Both the position numbers and the translations under genes were made by a program. Shown in pieces: positions 18,601 to 27,055 of a DNA stretch of 64,000 nucleotides (position 1 is its first letter; every line of letters begins with the position of its first letter). Origin of the DNA: Fibrobacterota bacterium (lineage in GTDB: Bacteria; Fibrobacterota; Fibrobacteria; UBA11236); NCBI GenBank assembly GCA_947482115.1, contig CANKII010000001.1, positions 62,001 through 126,000 of the forward strand, given 5' to 3'. The notes beneath the pieces are model-generated. The model had not been told where the DNA came from and ran no database searches. It saw nothing but the letters and a program-made list of their open reading frames with translations.

Positions 18601-18832
18601 CCAACCTCAAAAGTCGGGAAGTGTCGTTTGAAATATTCCACGCTCCGGCTTTTCCCGAGAGAATCATTCCGAGGGATTTAAACTCCCTGAATGGAATGGG
18701 TTTTGCAGCAAGGCGAAGAACAGAAACAGGATTTTTTTGTGGTGACGGGGGAACCCGTGCAACATGATGCGCGCAGCCGGAAAGGATCGCCCCGGTCAGA
18801 CACAAAGTTCCCACACCTAATTTTTGTGCCAT
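15614..18832 (-). CDS. Large lipoprotein with TPR repeats and a transglutaminase-like domain (DUF3857 type)
   Basis: A 1072-residue envelope protein. The start MAQKLG at 18832 has GGAG six bases upstream and gives a clean lipoprotein signal with lipobox LSGC. Residues about 190-430 hold TPR units (for example YREAQRRFQEALSMDSTTPEYLGNRAML, split by others). The C-terminal half resembles DUF3857 followed by a transglutaminase-like cysteine-protease fold: YGDCKGQALLLAQLL (Cys near 760), FNHMIVYV (His near 804) and FLDPTEKF (Asp near 821), the expected triad. Proteins of this build are secreted or lipid-anchored and of unknown substrate. The frame stays open far upstream through gapA on the opposite strand, but that is chance. 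Confidence 0.8.
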   Translation of the reverse strand: MAQKLGVGTLCLTGAILSGCAHHVARVPPSPQKNPVSVLRLAAKPIPFREFKSLGMILSGKAGAWNISNDTSRLLRLASLKLTPALDTNRLTAWYEAEFPPGEFQKSDLENALGYLFKVDSPDSIPPAGFEDFRMMHSADRETHCGLMKLTDSTLIYLQLKDCSIEGLSLSSNPAKNVTSGHRHRRFLAALLNTVGLKNLEDTNYREAQRRFQEALSMDSTTPEYLGNRAMLHALRNNPVEGIALMLHYPQLLESSGQLCGILGAFYEEISQYPEARDWAIRAVQKEPDNHEWVINLSDALWALGEKVQSRNVLLKPYAEKPDFRLGVYLAGTYLGLEEYENALGVLKQVHADTTPTPKSAAYQLRACLGLKHFEEGLDFIRKSGAAFPMTAENLFLKAACEFHLRLYRQAVESTRQSLSLNPSDREARELQTQIAALMGDKSNQLLRTPIAPLPTTLNVKQVQKTLRDSAWDKRLAGYPIFLISQQIVHDWPAQGRWKQTRRAFFGVTDGANLIRFSELIFNLNPSYERFHVNRMRIYDSSWTCIHEGSLADYYITKNPDASLHPENLLAHLVLKTRPGRMYVELLTTREAQVPSSEFPYVRFEQVSGYPVIHSRFELLHAPPHLLISPFGDVKIDSLSDRVVLTLPAPAFPSEDGFTPEPETFGSGFSASPFTTWREVGLRYLEELKKAGIEVSKPPLRVRECASEITAKFFAEKSPLENPLKPIFRYVRDSIRYDNDEFSLQAGVPDSAPEVLARGYGDCKGQALLLAQLLRARGLEAHPALVNLFRIGDVGQPHINQFNHMIVYVPRQRNLNPYFLDPTEKFSAFRRSPLELEGRNALILDPANPQLVSIPEIDSADEHSVKIFHDLNVLRDQSAQGCDSLILNGKAASEFREHLNKWSGPVKHQNLLSWLSSGYPAFAEDSFHIVNESDPDAPLIFVLRYHSRFPDLDNGQPFDYFPKLELSFMRFPDAEHRKVPVCVPHEIDVESNWSYHLPTGFEWKSISLARELEQDHLQWRFSIQQGEPEAIVLRQKWQIQPFVADAGEYRKLRSEWEPVFHHCGLRMAISRL

Positions 18833-18907
18833 TATGGCTCCGCAAAAACGGCAGAAAGCTGCTGTACAGGATGGCAAACGCCCATTCATAATAAAAAGAG
18901 CAAATGA

Positions 18908-19989
<1,082 letters not shown>

Positions 19990-19990
<1 letters not shown>

Positions 19991-21228
19991 TGGCGAAACT
20001 TTTCATTGAAGACGTTTCCCTTCGCGGCAAGCGCGTGCTTGTCCGCGTGGATTTCAATGTGCCGGTCAAGGATGGGAAGGTTGAAAGCGACAAGCGTTTG
20101 CGCGAGTCGCTGCCGACTTTGAATTATTGTCTGAATCAAGGTGCAAGTTTGGTGCTCATGAGCCATTTGGGACGTCCCGATGGCAAGCGTATAGAAAAGC
20201 ACAGCCTGAAACCCGTGGCCTCACGTGTTCAGGAATTGCTCGGTCGCCCGGTGAAATTTCTTGAGGATTGTTCCGGACCGGAAGTGGAAGCCGCTTGCGC
20301 TGCGCTTCAACCCGGTGAAGTGATTTTGCTGGAAAACCTTCGCTTTCATTTGGAGGAGGAAGGCAAGATCAAGCACAAGGACGGCACCAAAACCGTGGCT
20401 GAACCGGAAGCTGTCACGGCTTTTCGCGCTTCGCTAACCAAACTGGGTGACGTGTATGTCAACGACGCTTTTGGAACCGCACATCGTGCGCACAGTTCCA
20501 TGGTGGGTGTGGACTTGCCGCAACGCGCCGCCGGTTATCTGATGAAGAAGGAACTCGATTTTCTGGGTGGCGCTCTGGATAGTCCCAAGCCGCCTTTTGT
20601 TTCCATCATCGGTGGGGCTAAAATTTCCGGAAAGATCGATGTCATCGAAGCATTGCTTCCCAAGGTCGATAAATTGATCATTGGCGGTGGCATGGCTTAT
20701 ACCTTTCTCAAGGCCATGGGTTTTGAGATTGGAAAGTCCCTGTGCGAAAACGACAAGGTGGAATTGGCGAAGAGTCTCCTGGAACGCGCCGGTGATAAAA
20801 TTCAACTGCCGGTGGATTTCCAAGTCACCGACAACGTGGATTTTGGCGGCCGCAAAATCGGTTCGCCCTTGCGCACCGTGTCGCGTGAGGGAATTCCTTC
20901 GGACATGGAATCGGTGGACATCGGTCCCAAGAGCATTGAATTGTTTTCCTCCATCATCGTGAATGCCAGAACCGTGGTGTGGAATGGTCCGATGGGCGTG
21001 TTTGAAATCGAGGCCTGTGCCAAAGGCACTTTTGGTGTCGCACATGCTTTGGTTGAAGCGACAGCCAAAGGATGCATCACCATTGTTGGTGGCGGTGATT
21101 CTGCGGCAGCCATTGAGCAAATGGGATTGGAAAGCAAGGTGTCGCACGTTTCCACAGGTGGCGGTGCTTCCTTGGAATTCCTCGAAGGCAAAGCCCTGCC
21201 CGGTGTGACTGCCCTTACTGACAAGTAA
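19990..21228 (+). CDS. pgk: Phosphoglycerate kinase
   Basis: A 412-residue enzyme making ATP from 1,3-bisphosphoglycerate and ADP. Visible signatures are RVDFNVPVKDGK at the N-terminus, LMSHLGRPDG, the FVSIIGGAKISGKID segment, and the C-terminal nucleotide site WNGPMGVFE and GGGDSAAAIEQ. The length is about 15-20 residues above the most common 390-400, within family range. The ATG lies inside TAATG shared with the gapA stop. The frame is open further upstream inside gapA but homology begins here. Confidence 0.97.
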
Positions 21229-21267
21229 GCGGATCCAAATAACCGAGAAAGAAAAGCGAAAGAATCC

Positions 21268-22023
21268 ATGCGCAAAAAAATTCTTGCCGGTAACTGGAAA
21301 ATGCACAAGACGATTGCCGAGTCGGTGGCCTTGGCGCAAGACATCGTTACCGCATTGAAAGCCAAGCCTTCCGCCAGCGAAGTGATCGTGTGCCCGACCT
21401 ATGTCGCGTTGGATCGCGTCGCCACCGTATTGGCCGGTTCTCCGGTATTACTCGGCGCCCAGGACATGCACTGGGAATCGCAGGGAGCCTACACGGGAAA
21501 GATTTCTGCGGACATGTTGAAAGCCATCGGCGTGACTTATGTCATTCTCGGGCATTCCGAACAACGCGCTTATTTTCACGAAACGGATGAAACCGTCAAC
21601 AAGAAAACCATCAAAGCTTTGGCTGAAGGTTTGAAGCCGATTGTTTGCGTGGGTGAAACGTTGGCGGAACGCGAAGCGGAAATCACTGAAAAAGTGGTGG
21701 AGACGCAGATTCGCGGAGCGTATGCCGGAATCTCTGCATCCGATGCAGTGAAAACCGTGATTGCCTACGAACCGGTTTGGGCCATTGGCACGGGTCGCAA
21801 TGCCAGCCCACAACAGGCTCAGGATGTGCATCGATTTATCCGTACCTTGATGGCGTCCCTGTATGGGGATTCAGTTGCGAATGCCGTGCAAATCCAGTAT
21901 GGCGGAAGCATGAAACCGGAGAATGCGGCGGAATTGCTGTCTCAGGCCGATGTGGACGGTGGATTGATTGGTGGCGCCGCCTTGAAGGCGGATGCGTTTC
22001 TGGGTATAATTGCCTCCTCCTAA
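21268..22023 (+). CDS. tpiA: Triose-phosphate isomerase
   Basis: A 251-residue TIM-barrel enzyme interconverting dihydroxyacetone phosphate and glyceraldehyde 3-phosphate. Active-site residues are present: GNWKMHKT (Lys), ILGHSEQR (His) and AYEPVWAIGTG (catalytic Glu), with the phosphate loop near YGGSMKPENA and GGLIGGAAL. It lies 39 bases after pgk with a purine-rich ribosome site (GAAAG) and is the third gene of the operon. Confidence 0.97.
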   Translation: MRKKILAGNWKMHKTIAESVALAQDIVTALKAKPSASEVIVCPTYVALDRVATVLAGSPVLLGAQDMHWESQGAYTGKISADMLKAIGVTYVILGHSEQRAYFHETDETVNKKTIKALAEGLKPIVCVGETLAEREAEITEKVVETQIRGAYAGISASDAVKTVIAYEPVWAIGTGRNASPQQAQDVHRFIRTLMASLYGDSVANAVQIQYGGSMKPENAAELLSQADVDGGLIGGAALKADAFLGIIASS

Positions 22024-22053
22024 GGGAGATTTTTCCTGGGAAAGGACAATATC

Positions 22054-22461
22054 ATGGGCATTGGGTTCACATTATTGCTGGTTGTGCACATTGTTTTGTG
22101 CCTTTTTCTCGTTTTGCTGGTTTTGGTGCAAAATGACAAGGGTGGTGGTTTGGCCGGAGCGTTTGGCGGTATGGGAGGCAACGCGGCCTTTACCGGCAGT
22201 TCGACGGTGACCATTCTGACTCGCATTACCCAAGGAGTGGCTGTTGCGGCGTTCGTAGTTTTGATCGGCCTGAATTACATGAGCTTAAGTTCCAATCGTG
22301 CAGCGCAATCCGAATCGGAATTGAAAGGCGCCCGCAAGGGACTTTCGACCGTGCTTCCCGCCGGAATGCCAGTCCCTGCCGCGGCTCCTGCCGCCGGTGA
22401 CGCACCGGCTCAGGTTCCGGGTTTGGGCGGTGGTGCTGCTCCTGAGGGTTCCGGAAAATAA
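22054..22461 (+). CDS. secG: Protein translocase subunit SecG
   Basis: A 135-residue inner-membrane protein of the SecYEG channel. It has two transmembrane segments (residues about 5-25 and 55-75) around the conserved cytoplasmic loop QNDKGGGLAGAFGGMGG. The C-terminal tail is long and Ala/Pro/Gly-rich (PVPAAAPAAGDAPAQV), longer than in E. coli SecG. It follows tpiA by 30 bases and is followed by tRNA-Leu, an order also seen in E. coli (secG-leuU). Confidence 0.93.
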   Translation: MGIGFTLLLVVHIVLCLFLVLLVLVQNDKGGGLAGAFGGMGGNAAFTGSSTVTILTRITQGVAVAAFVVLIGLNYMSLSSNRAAQSESELKGARKGLSTVLPAGMPVPAAAPAAGDAPAQVPGLGGGAAPEGSGK

Positions 22462-22484
22462 TCCGGCACCATCCTTTGAATTTC

Positions 22485-22570
22485 GCGGTCGTGGTGAAAT
22501 GGTAGACACGCAAGCTTGAGGTGCTTGTGGGGGCAACCCTGTGACGGTTCAAGTCCGTCCGACCGCACCA
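22485..22570 (+). tRNA. tRNA-Leu (anticodon GAG)
   Basis: An 86-base class II tRNA with the 3' CCA encoded. The acceptor stem GCGGTCG pairs perfectly with CGACCGC. The anticodon arm is CAAGC-TTGAGGT-GCTTG, giving anticodon GAG, which reads CUC and CUU leucine codons. The variable arm GTGGGGGCAACCCTGT is long, as expected for leucine, and the T arm GACGG-TTCAAGT-CCGTC is intact. It sits between secG and psd on the same strand. Confidence 0.97.
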
Positions 22571-22597
22571 ACCATCAATCTCATTAGTTTTGGTTTT

Positions 22598-23440
22598 GTG
22601 TACTATCTCCTTTATCTGGTCCCCAAGAACTGGCTGAGTCGCTTTGTCGGCTGGTCGGTTCGATGTCGTTGGCCTTTCGGCCTGGCTCAATACATTCGCG
22701 ACTCTTTCATCAAACATTTTAAGGTCGATGTTTCCGAGTCGGAATTTCCGTTGGAAAACTATCCGACGTTGGGCGAGTTTTTCATAAGACGGTTGCGTTC
22801 GGGCGCACGTCCTTTGGGAACCTCAGCCTTGATCTCTCCTGTGGATGGCATGCTGACTCAAAGAGGCGGGTTTACTTCGGGCTCGGAATCCAGCCTGACT
22901 CAAATCAAAGGGATTCAATACAGCCTCAAGAAATTGATCGGCGAGGGATGGGACGCATCGCCCTATGCAGGCGGCTCCTTTCTCACAATCTATCTCGCTC
23001 CCTGGAATTACCATCGCATTCATTCACCTATCAGCGGTCGTGTTCTGCGTGTCCGTCACATCGCCGGTGCGCTGTGGCCCGTGAACCGGTGGAGTGTGGA
23101 AAATATCTCCGAACTTTTTGTCCGCAACGATCGTATTCTGGTGGAAATGGAAGGCGACGGCGGGCGCGTTCTGGCGGTCATGGTGGGTGCCACCAATGTG
23201 GGTCGCATTACCGTGCCTTTCTGTCCCCAATTCATCGGGAATTCCATGGGTGTTACAGGCATTCGTGATTGGTCGCCTTCGAATGAACTGAATCTTGCCA
23301 AGGGCGATGATCTCGGTTGCTTTGAAATGGGATCTACGGTGGTGCTGGTGCTGGATGCCTTGTGGACTTCCCTGCTGAAGAATGAATTGAAGGGTGACGC
23401 ACCCCTTCCGATGAAAGTCGGCACGGATCTCTCTGCGTGA
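22598..23440 (+). CDS. psd: Phosphatidylserine decarboxylase
   Basis: Converts phosphatidylserine to phosphatidylethanolamine at the inner membrane using a self-generated pyruvoyl group. Motifs: SPVDGML (Asp of the processing triad), YHRIHSPISG (His), and EMGSTVVLVLD, where cleavage before Ser of GST makes the pyruvoyl cofactor. It is E. coli-like in length and N-terminus (YLVPKNWLSRFVGW). Start problem: the frame runs open back into the tRNA (GTG at 22541), and the only ordinary start after the tRNA is GTG at 22598 without a ribosome site; ATC (22574) or ATT (22583) are alternatives. The end overlaps the next gene by four bases (GTGA). Confidence 0.9.
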   Translation: MYYLLYLVPKNWLSRFVGWSVRCRWPFGLAQYIRDSFIKHFKVDVSESEFPLENYPTLGEFFIRRLRSGARPLGTSALISPVDGMLTQRGGFTSGSESSLTQIKGIQYSLKKLIGEGWDASPYAGGSFLTIYLAPWNYHRIHSPISGRVLRVRHIAGALWPVNRWSVENISELFVRNDRILVEMEGDGGRVLAVMVGATNVGRITVPFCPQFIGNSMGVTGIRDWSPSNELNLAKGDDLGCFEMGSTVVLVLDALWTSLLKNELKGDAPLPMKVGTDLSA

Positions 23441-24279
23441 ACATGGTCTTTCCAAAATCCCTTTTGGACAACATCCGCCTTTACGCGGAACCTTTTACCC
23501 ACCATCCTCCCTCAATCATCACGCGTTTTTCAGGGGATAAGGATTCGCTGTTTCCCTTTGAGATGGATTCGGATCGCGGTCTAGGCATCCTGCTGCTTTG
23601 CGCCGCGCTCTATCGTCCGGGAGCTGAAACCCGCGCCGCCAACATTATCGCCGGCTTATACTCGCGGATGGGGAATGATATTTTCAAATTGAACCGCATT
23701 CCGTTTGAAAAACTTCAGGCGGAGTTGGCGGGACTTCCCCTCGCGCCGGATATGGAGGAACAGAAACGCATTCCGGGAATACTGCGAAGCGTTTGCGATT
23801 TCTTTTACAAGGCCGGAAGTTTGCAGAAGTGGATGGTATCCACGAAAGATTGGGAGCGGCAGACCTCGGAATTGTCCGCCGAAATTTTTTGGATGGGGAA
23901 GCATTCAAAATCGCGCATCAAATCCCGTTATTTCCTGTGGTTGACATCTTTCCAAGCGGATTTTTCCGTTCGATTTCCTCAAGCCCTCCAGTTTGCCTGG
24001 CCTGTGGGGGAGGGACACTTGCGCTTTCGCAGAAACTTCCTTGCTTCCAGAACACATCGCTCCGCTTCAGCACCGGAGATGCAGGCAAATTTTTTCACAA
24101 ACCTGGGGCGTGAAATTTTTTCGGAGGAACCGTGGAAACTTTTCCAGCCTTTGGACGCATATTTACGTCCGGAAAAGGAACATGAATATTTATGCCGAAA
24201 GGTCCAGAAAAATTGCGATTCCTGTCCGTTGGTAAAATCATGTCCCGCCGCCAAATACTTCATCGCTTCCAAATCCTAG
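23437..24279 (+). CDS. Iron-sulfur-cluster-loop protein, EndoIII-like C-terminus
   Basis: A 280-residue protein starting at GTG within the psd stop (GTGA). The C-terminal CRKVQKNCDSCPLVKSC has spacing C-x6-C-x2-C-x5-C, exactly that of the [4Fe-4S] loop in endonuclease III and MutY. The rest is helical, but I cannot find a clear helix-hairpin-helix motif or the catalytic Lys/Asp of the glycosylases, so catalytic activity is uncertain. Relatives are usually labelled only as iron-sulfur cluster loop proteins. It could be a degenerate or divergent DNA-repair protein. It is coupled to psd but unrelated to it in function. Confidence 0.6.
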   Translation: MNMVFPKSLLDNIRLYAEPFTHHPPSIITRFSGDKDSLFPFEMDSDRGLGILLLCAALYRPGAETRAANIIAGLYSRMGNDIFKLNRIPFEKLQAELAGLPLAPDMEEQKRIPGILRSVCDFFYKAGSLQKWMVSTKDWERQTSELSAEIFWMGKHSKSRIKSRYFLWLTSFQADFSVRFPQALQFAWPVGEGHLRFRRNFLASRTHRSASAPEMQANFFTNLGREIFSEEPWKLFQPLDAYLRPEKEHEYLCRKVQKNCDSCPLVKSCPAAKYFIASKS

Positions 24280-25112
24280 GGCTATTCCTTTTGGGAGCAG
24301 CGACTGTCGTGTCTATGACGGGTTGTCGTTTCGGGAGTGGGGAAAATTCCGATGGTATTGCTTGGGATGGGGAAACATTGACGACCCAACGCGAATTTCC
24401 AAATCCATCCTCGGCACAATTGCACGAAGAAGGTTTTCCTGCAAACCTTCTTCCTTCTCCAAAGCGTTTTTTGTCTTTGCAGGCTCCCGGGTTGAAAGGA
24501 GATCTGAAACTTCTCGAGTTTCCTGGAGAAAATGAAGCTTACGGGGCTTTTCAGGAAATGGCAGGTTCCAGCGAACTGGCGAAAGGCTGCATCTCCCGTG
24601 GAGATCGGGCGTTCTTCCGCAAGGGCCGATGGCTCGGCATGTTGAAGAGGGACACAGGAAATGGGGAAGATCGCTTCAAAAGCAAACTTCGGCTTCCAAG
24701 TGATAAAGATTGGGGTGATTTGCCAAATGGATTTTCCTCCCTTTTGCATCAGGGGCGTTTCCCAGAATCGGAAAGGATTCTATTCCAACATTTTTTGGGA
24801 TTCCCGATCACTCATGAGGTTTTTGCCGCGCGTTTTGATTGCAGAGGCGATTCTGCATGGATTTACGCATCTCCCAGTATGGACATTTCATTCGCTTTTC
24901 TGGTAGGCAAAAGACAGGGATACCATCTGGATTCAAGTGAATCTGATAAAACCATTATCGCTTCGCTTGACTCCAAAGTCCCACTCAAACTCGATTTTTT
25001 TGAATCGGGCATGGTTGGAGTGGAGGGGTGTTTTGATGATTCCCTGACAAATTATTGGCTTCAAACACAAAAAAAGGTGCTCAAAAGCCTCAAATTAGGG
25101 GTTTCCAACTAA
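24240..25112 (+). CDS. Lipoprotein of unknown function (possibly DUF6599-like)
   Basis: A 290-residue protein with basic N-terminus (MSRRQILHRF), a hydrophobic stretch and lipobox SMTGC, so it is probably anchored in the outer membrane. The body (EAYGAFQEM, GDRAFFRKGRWLGMLK, LPNGFSSLLHQGRFPESERI) recalls DUF6599 proteins, which share the GDRAFF..G.W and late repeated pattern; this is from memory and weak. The ATG at 24240 is preferred because it puts the signal at the N-terminus; an earlier ATG at 24192 would bury it. It overlaps the preceding gene by 40 bases in another frame. Confidence 0.65.
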   Translation: MSRRQILHRFQILGLFLLGAATVVSMTGCRFGSGENSDGIAWDGETLTTQREFPNPSSAQLHEEGFPANLLPSPKRFLSLQAPGLKGDLKLLEFPGENEAYGAFQEMAGSSELAKGCISRGDRAFFRKGRWLGMLKRDTGNGEDRFKSKLRLPSDKDWGDLPNGFSSLLHQGRFPESERILFQHFLGFPITHEVFAARFDCRGDSAWIYASPSMDISFAFLVGKRQGYHLDSSESDKTIIASLDSKVPLKLDFFESGMVGVEGCFDDSLTNYWLQTQKKVLKSLKLGVSN

Positions 25113-25139
25113 AATAAGGCGAATTTAAGCGACTTTTTA

Positions 25140-25171
25140 TTGACAACGCTTTGCGTACTGTGCAATTTAAT
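25140..25171 (+). promoter_or_regulatory. Predicted promoter for the Hc1-like gene
   Basis: A perfect -35 TTGACA (25140-25145) lies upstream of an A/T-rich region with possible -10 boxes CAATTT (25163, spacing 17) or TTTAAT (25166, spacing 20). Transcription would start just before the hairpin at 25178. Confidence 0.45.
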
Positions 25172-25177
25172 GGAATA

Positions 25178-25205
25178 AAAGGGGTGGAGAACCCCTTTGG
25201 GGAGG
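25178..25205 (+). promoter_or_regulatory. 5'-leader hairpin directly abutting the ribosome-binding site
   Basis: AAAGGGGT (25178-25185) and ACCCCTTT (25191-25198) form a perfect 8-bp stem with a GGAGA loop, immediately followed by the Shine-Dalgarno GGGGAGG (25199-25205). The hairpin may stabilise the short mRNA or control access to the ribosome site. Confidence 0.6.
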
Positions 25206-25213
25206 AAAAGAAT

Positions 25214-25396
25214 ATGAGCCATATTCAAGCCTTGGAAAATGAGATTGCCGCACTGAAAGAGGAACTTGAAAAGTTCGAACGCGGAAACAAATCCGCGGGT
25301 ACTCGGGCACGAAAGGTTCTTCAAAACATCAAGCGCGTAGCCCAGGATGTTCGCGTTTATATCCAGACTGCGAAAAAAACAGAAGAACCCAAGTAA
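25214..25396 (+). CDS. Hc1/histone H1-like small DNA-binding protein
   Basis: A 60-residue protein beginning with a heptad-like helix (MSHIQALENEIAALKEEL) and continuing FERGNKSAGTRARKVLQNIKRVAQDVR. The phrase ERGNK-(S/A)AGTR-x-RK is the hallmark of the chlamydial Hc1 / Bacteroidetes histone H1-like family, which compacts DNA. Here the lysine-rich tail is short (KKTEEPK). A strong ribosome site GGGGAGG lies eight bases upstream. It stands alone between its own promoter and a terminator, suiting an abundant nucleoid protein. Confidence 0.75.
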   Translation: MSHIQALENEIAALKEELEKFERGNKSAGTRARKVLQNIKRVAQDVRVYIQTAKKTEEPK

Positions 25397-25471
25397 GGTG
25401 CTTAACCTGCGTCCTCTTTGATTTTTCCGCTTCGTCGTTGGCGAGACATTTTCTTTAGTTCAAACCTTATG

Positions 25472-25500
25472 GCCGGCTTTAACGAGTCGGCTTTTTGTTT
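25472..25500 (+). terminator. Rho-independent terminator after the Hc1-like gene
   Basis: GCCGGC (25472-25477) pairs with GTCGGC (25486-25491, one G-T pair) around an 8-base loop and is followed by TTTTTGTTTT. The rest of the 303-base gap to the next gene holds only a predicted promoter (25606). Confidence 0.75.
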
Positions 25501-25605
25501 TCAGGCAGGTAAAACTCAATCTGTTTTTGTTGTTGTGTTCGAACAGGTGATCTGGCGTTATCGTTCTTAAACTCCCCAAAACTTGCTTTTTTCAGCAAAA
25601 GTCAT

Positions 25606-25634
25606 TTGACTTGGATGTGACTTGGAGGTAACTT
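25606..25634 (+). promoter_or_regulatory. Predicted promoter for the trans-envelope operon
   Basis: TTGACT (25606-25611) and TAACTT (25629-25634) are spaced by exactly 17 bases, about 65 bases upstream of the beta-helix/OmpA gene. Confidence 0.5.
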
Positions 25635-25699
25635 CAAGTAAAGATGGCCGGGGACTTATCAGCTTCCGGAGTGCTCCTGTCGTGAATGATGGGTTATAA

Positions 25700-27013
25700 A
25701 TGGGGAAAAGAACACATATGCTCAAGCACTTGAATGTGGTGCTCCTCTTTACGGGTGCCTTGGCGTTTCAAGCCGCGCAGACCAAAACTCTTCGCGTACC
25801 TTCCCAATTCCCCACGATTTCGGCCGCTTTGTCCCACGCGGATTTCGGAGATTCTGTAAGTGTTTCTCCTGGAAGGTATTCTGAAAACGTGGTATTGGTA
25901 CAGGGTGTAGTCTTGAAAGGGACGGATGCGCTCAAGTGCATTATTGACGGAATGCGCCGTGGTCCTGCCGTTTATGGTGTCGCGGGTTCTGAAATTTCGA
26001 ATTTTACCATTACGAATGGAATAGACGGTATTCTTTGCGAGAACGCGTCCCTTCATATTCATCACAACTGGATTATTGACAATGAAGGTGCGGGAATCGG
26101 CGCTTTCCTTTCGCTTCCCCAAATCGACAATAACGTGATTTATGGCAACCGTTGGACGGGCGTGCTGGTGTGGGGCGCAAAGTCTCTGGACACCAAACTT
26201 GAAAACAACGTGATTCTGCGGAACGGATACAGCGGTATTTCTCTGCGCGGCCCCACCCGCATCGTGGTTCGCAACAACATTCTCAGCGAAAATGTGGAAT
26301 ACGGAATTTTTTCGGATCCCGCCGCAGGCCAATCTCAAATCGTTTACAACGACATCTACAAGAATGTGATGCCGTTTAATCGCTATACCAAAGTCAACAA
26401 GTCCAATATTTCAGTGGATCCGATGTTTGTGAGCGCCAGCTTGGGTCACCCAAACTTTTTCCCCGCATCCAGGTCTCCCGTCATTCGTCGTGGTTATGAG
26501 CAGATGGACATTGGGTTGATGGATCACGAGATGCCTGCCGAAGTCGTAGTACCGGAACCAGCTCCGGCTCCCGTTGTGGTTGCCGCACCCGAACCCGTTG
26601 TCGTTCCTCCTCCGCCACCTGCTCCGGTTGCCCCCCCTGTTGTTCCAGCTCCGAAGGTTGTTGTGGCTCCTACAGACAGTTTTGTGATGGATGGATTGAA
26701 TTTTGCCCCTGGAAGCTCCGAATTGGCGGCCGCTTCTGCCGGAAAATTGGATGACGTCGCAGAGCAGTTGAAGAAATTTCCCGGCAGCCGGTTTGAGATA
26801 TCAGGCCATACTGACAACCTGGCCTCGGACAAGGTCAACATGAAACTTTCCGTGGATCGCGCCAATGCGGTTCGTGATTACCTCGTCAAAAAAGGTGTGG
26901 ATTCACAGCGTCTCGTAGCCAAGGGATACGGTTCTTCCAAACCCAAAGCGGACAATAAAACCGCCGCGGGACAGGCCTTGAACCGCCGCATTGAATTCCA
27001 TCGCATCAAGTAA
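25700..27013 (+). CDS. Outer-membrane fusion: parallel beta-helix domain plus OmpA peptidoglycan-binding domain
   Basis: A 437-residue protein. After a signal peptide (MLKHLNVVLLFTGALAFQAA) comes a right-handed beta-helix (about residues 30-260) with typical turns: NVVLVQGVVLKG, ISNFTITNGIDGI, IHHNWIIDNEGAGI, NNVIYGNRWTGV, NNVILRNGYSGI, NNILSENVEYGI. A Pro/Val-rich linker (about 275-325) joins it to an OmpA C-terminal domain with GHTDN and LNRRIEF, the residues that hold diaminopimelate of peptidoglycan. It should anchor a surface or periplasmic helix to the cell wall. The start may be the ATG at 25718 instead of 25700. It leads an operon with TPR, ExbB/D and AgmX-like genes. The fusion is unusual. 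Confidence 0.85.
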   Translation: MGKRTHMLKHLNVVLLFTGALAFQAAQTKTLRVPSQFPTISAALSHADFGDSVSVSPGRYSENVVLVQGVVLKGTDALKCIIDGMRRGPAVYGVAGSEISNFTITNGIDGILCENASLHIHHNWIIDNEGAGIGAFLSLPQIDNNVIYGNRWTGVLVWGAKSLDTKLENNVILRNGYSGISLRGPTRIVVRNNILSENVEYGIFSDPAAGQSQIVYNDIYKNVMPFNRYTKVNKSNISVDPMFVSASLGHPNFFPASRSPVIRRGYEQMDIGLMDHEMPAEVVVPEPAPAPVVVAAPEPVVVPPPPPAPVAPPVVPAPKVVVAPTDSFVMDGLNFAPGSSELAAASAGKLDDVAEQLKKFPGSRFEISGHTDNLASDKVNMKLSVDRANAVRDYLVKKGVDSQRLVAKGYGSSKPKADNKTAAGQALNRRIEFHRIK

Positions 27014-27055
27014 CCGGACGGCAACATCCGCACGCACAACCAGGGAGTGGACGCC

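Noticed and set aside
23437-24279. Calling the iron-sulfur protein endonuclease III (nth)
   Set aside because: Only the cluster spacing matches; catalytic residues and helix-hairpin-helix were not found.
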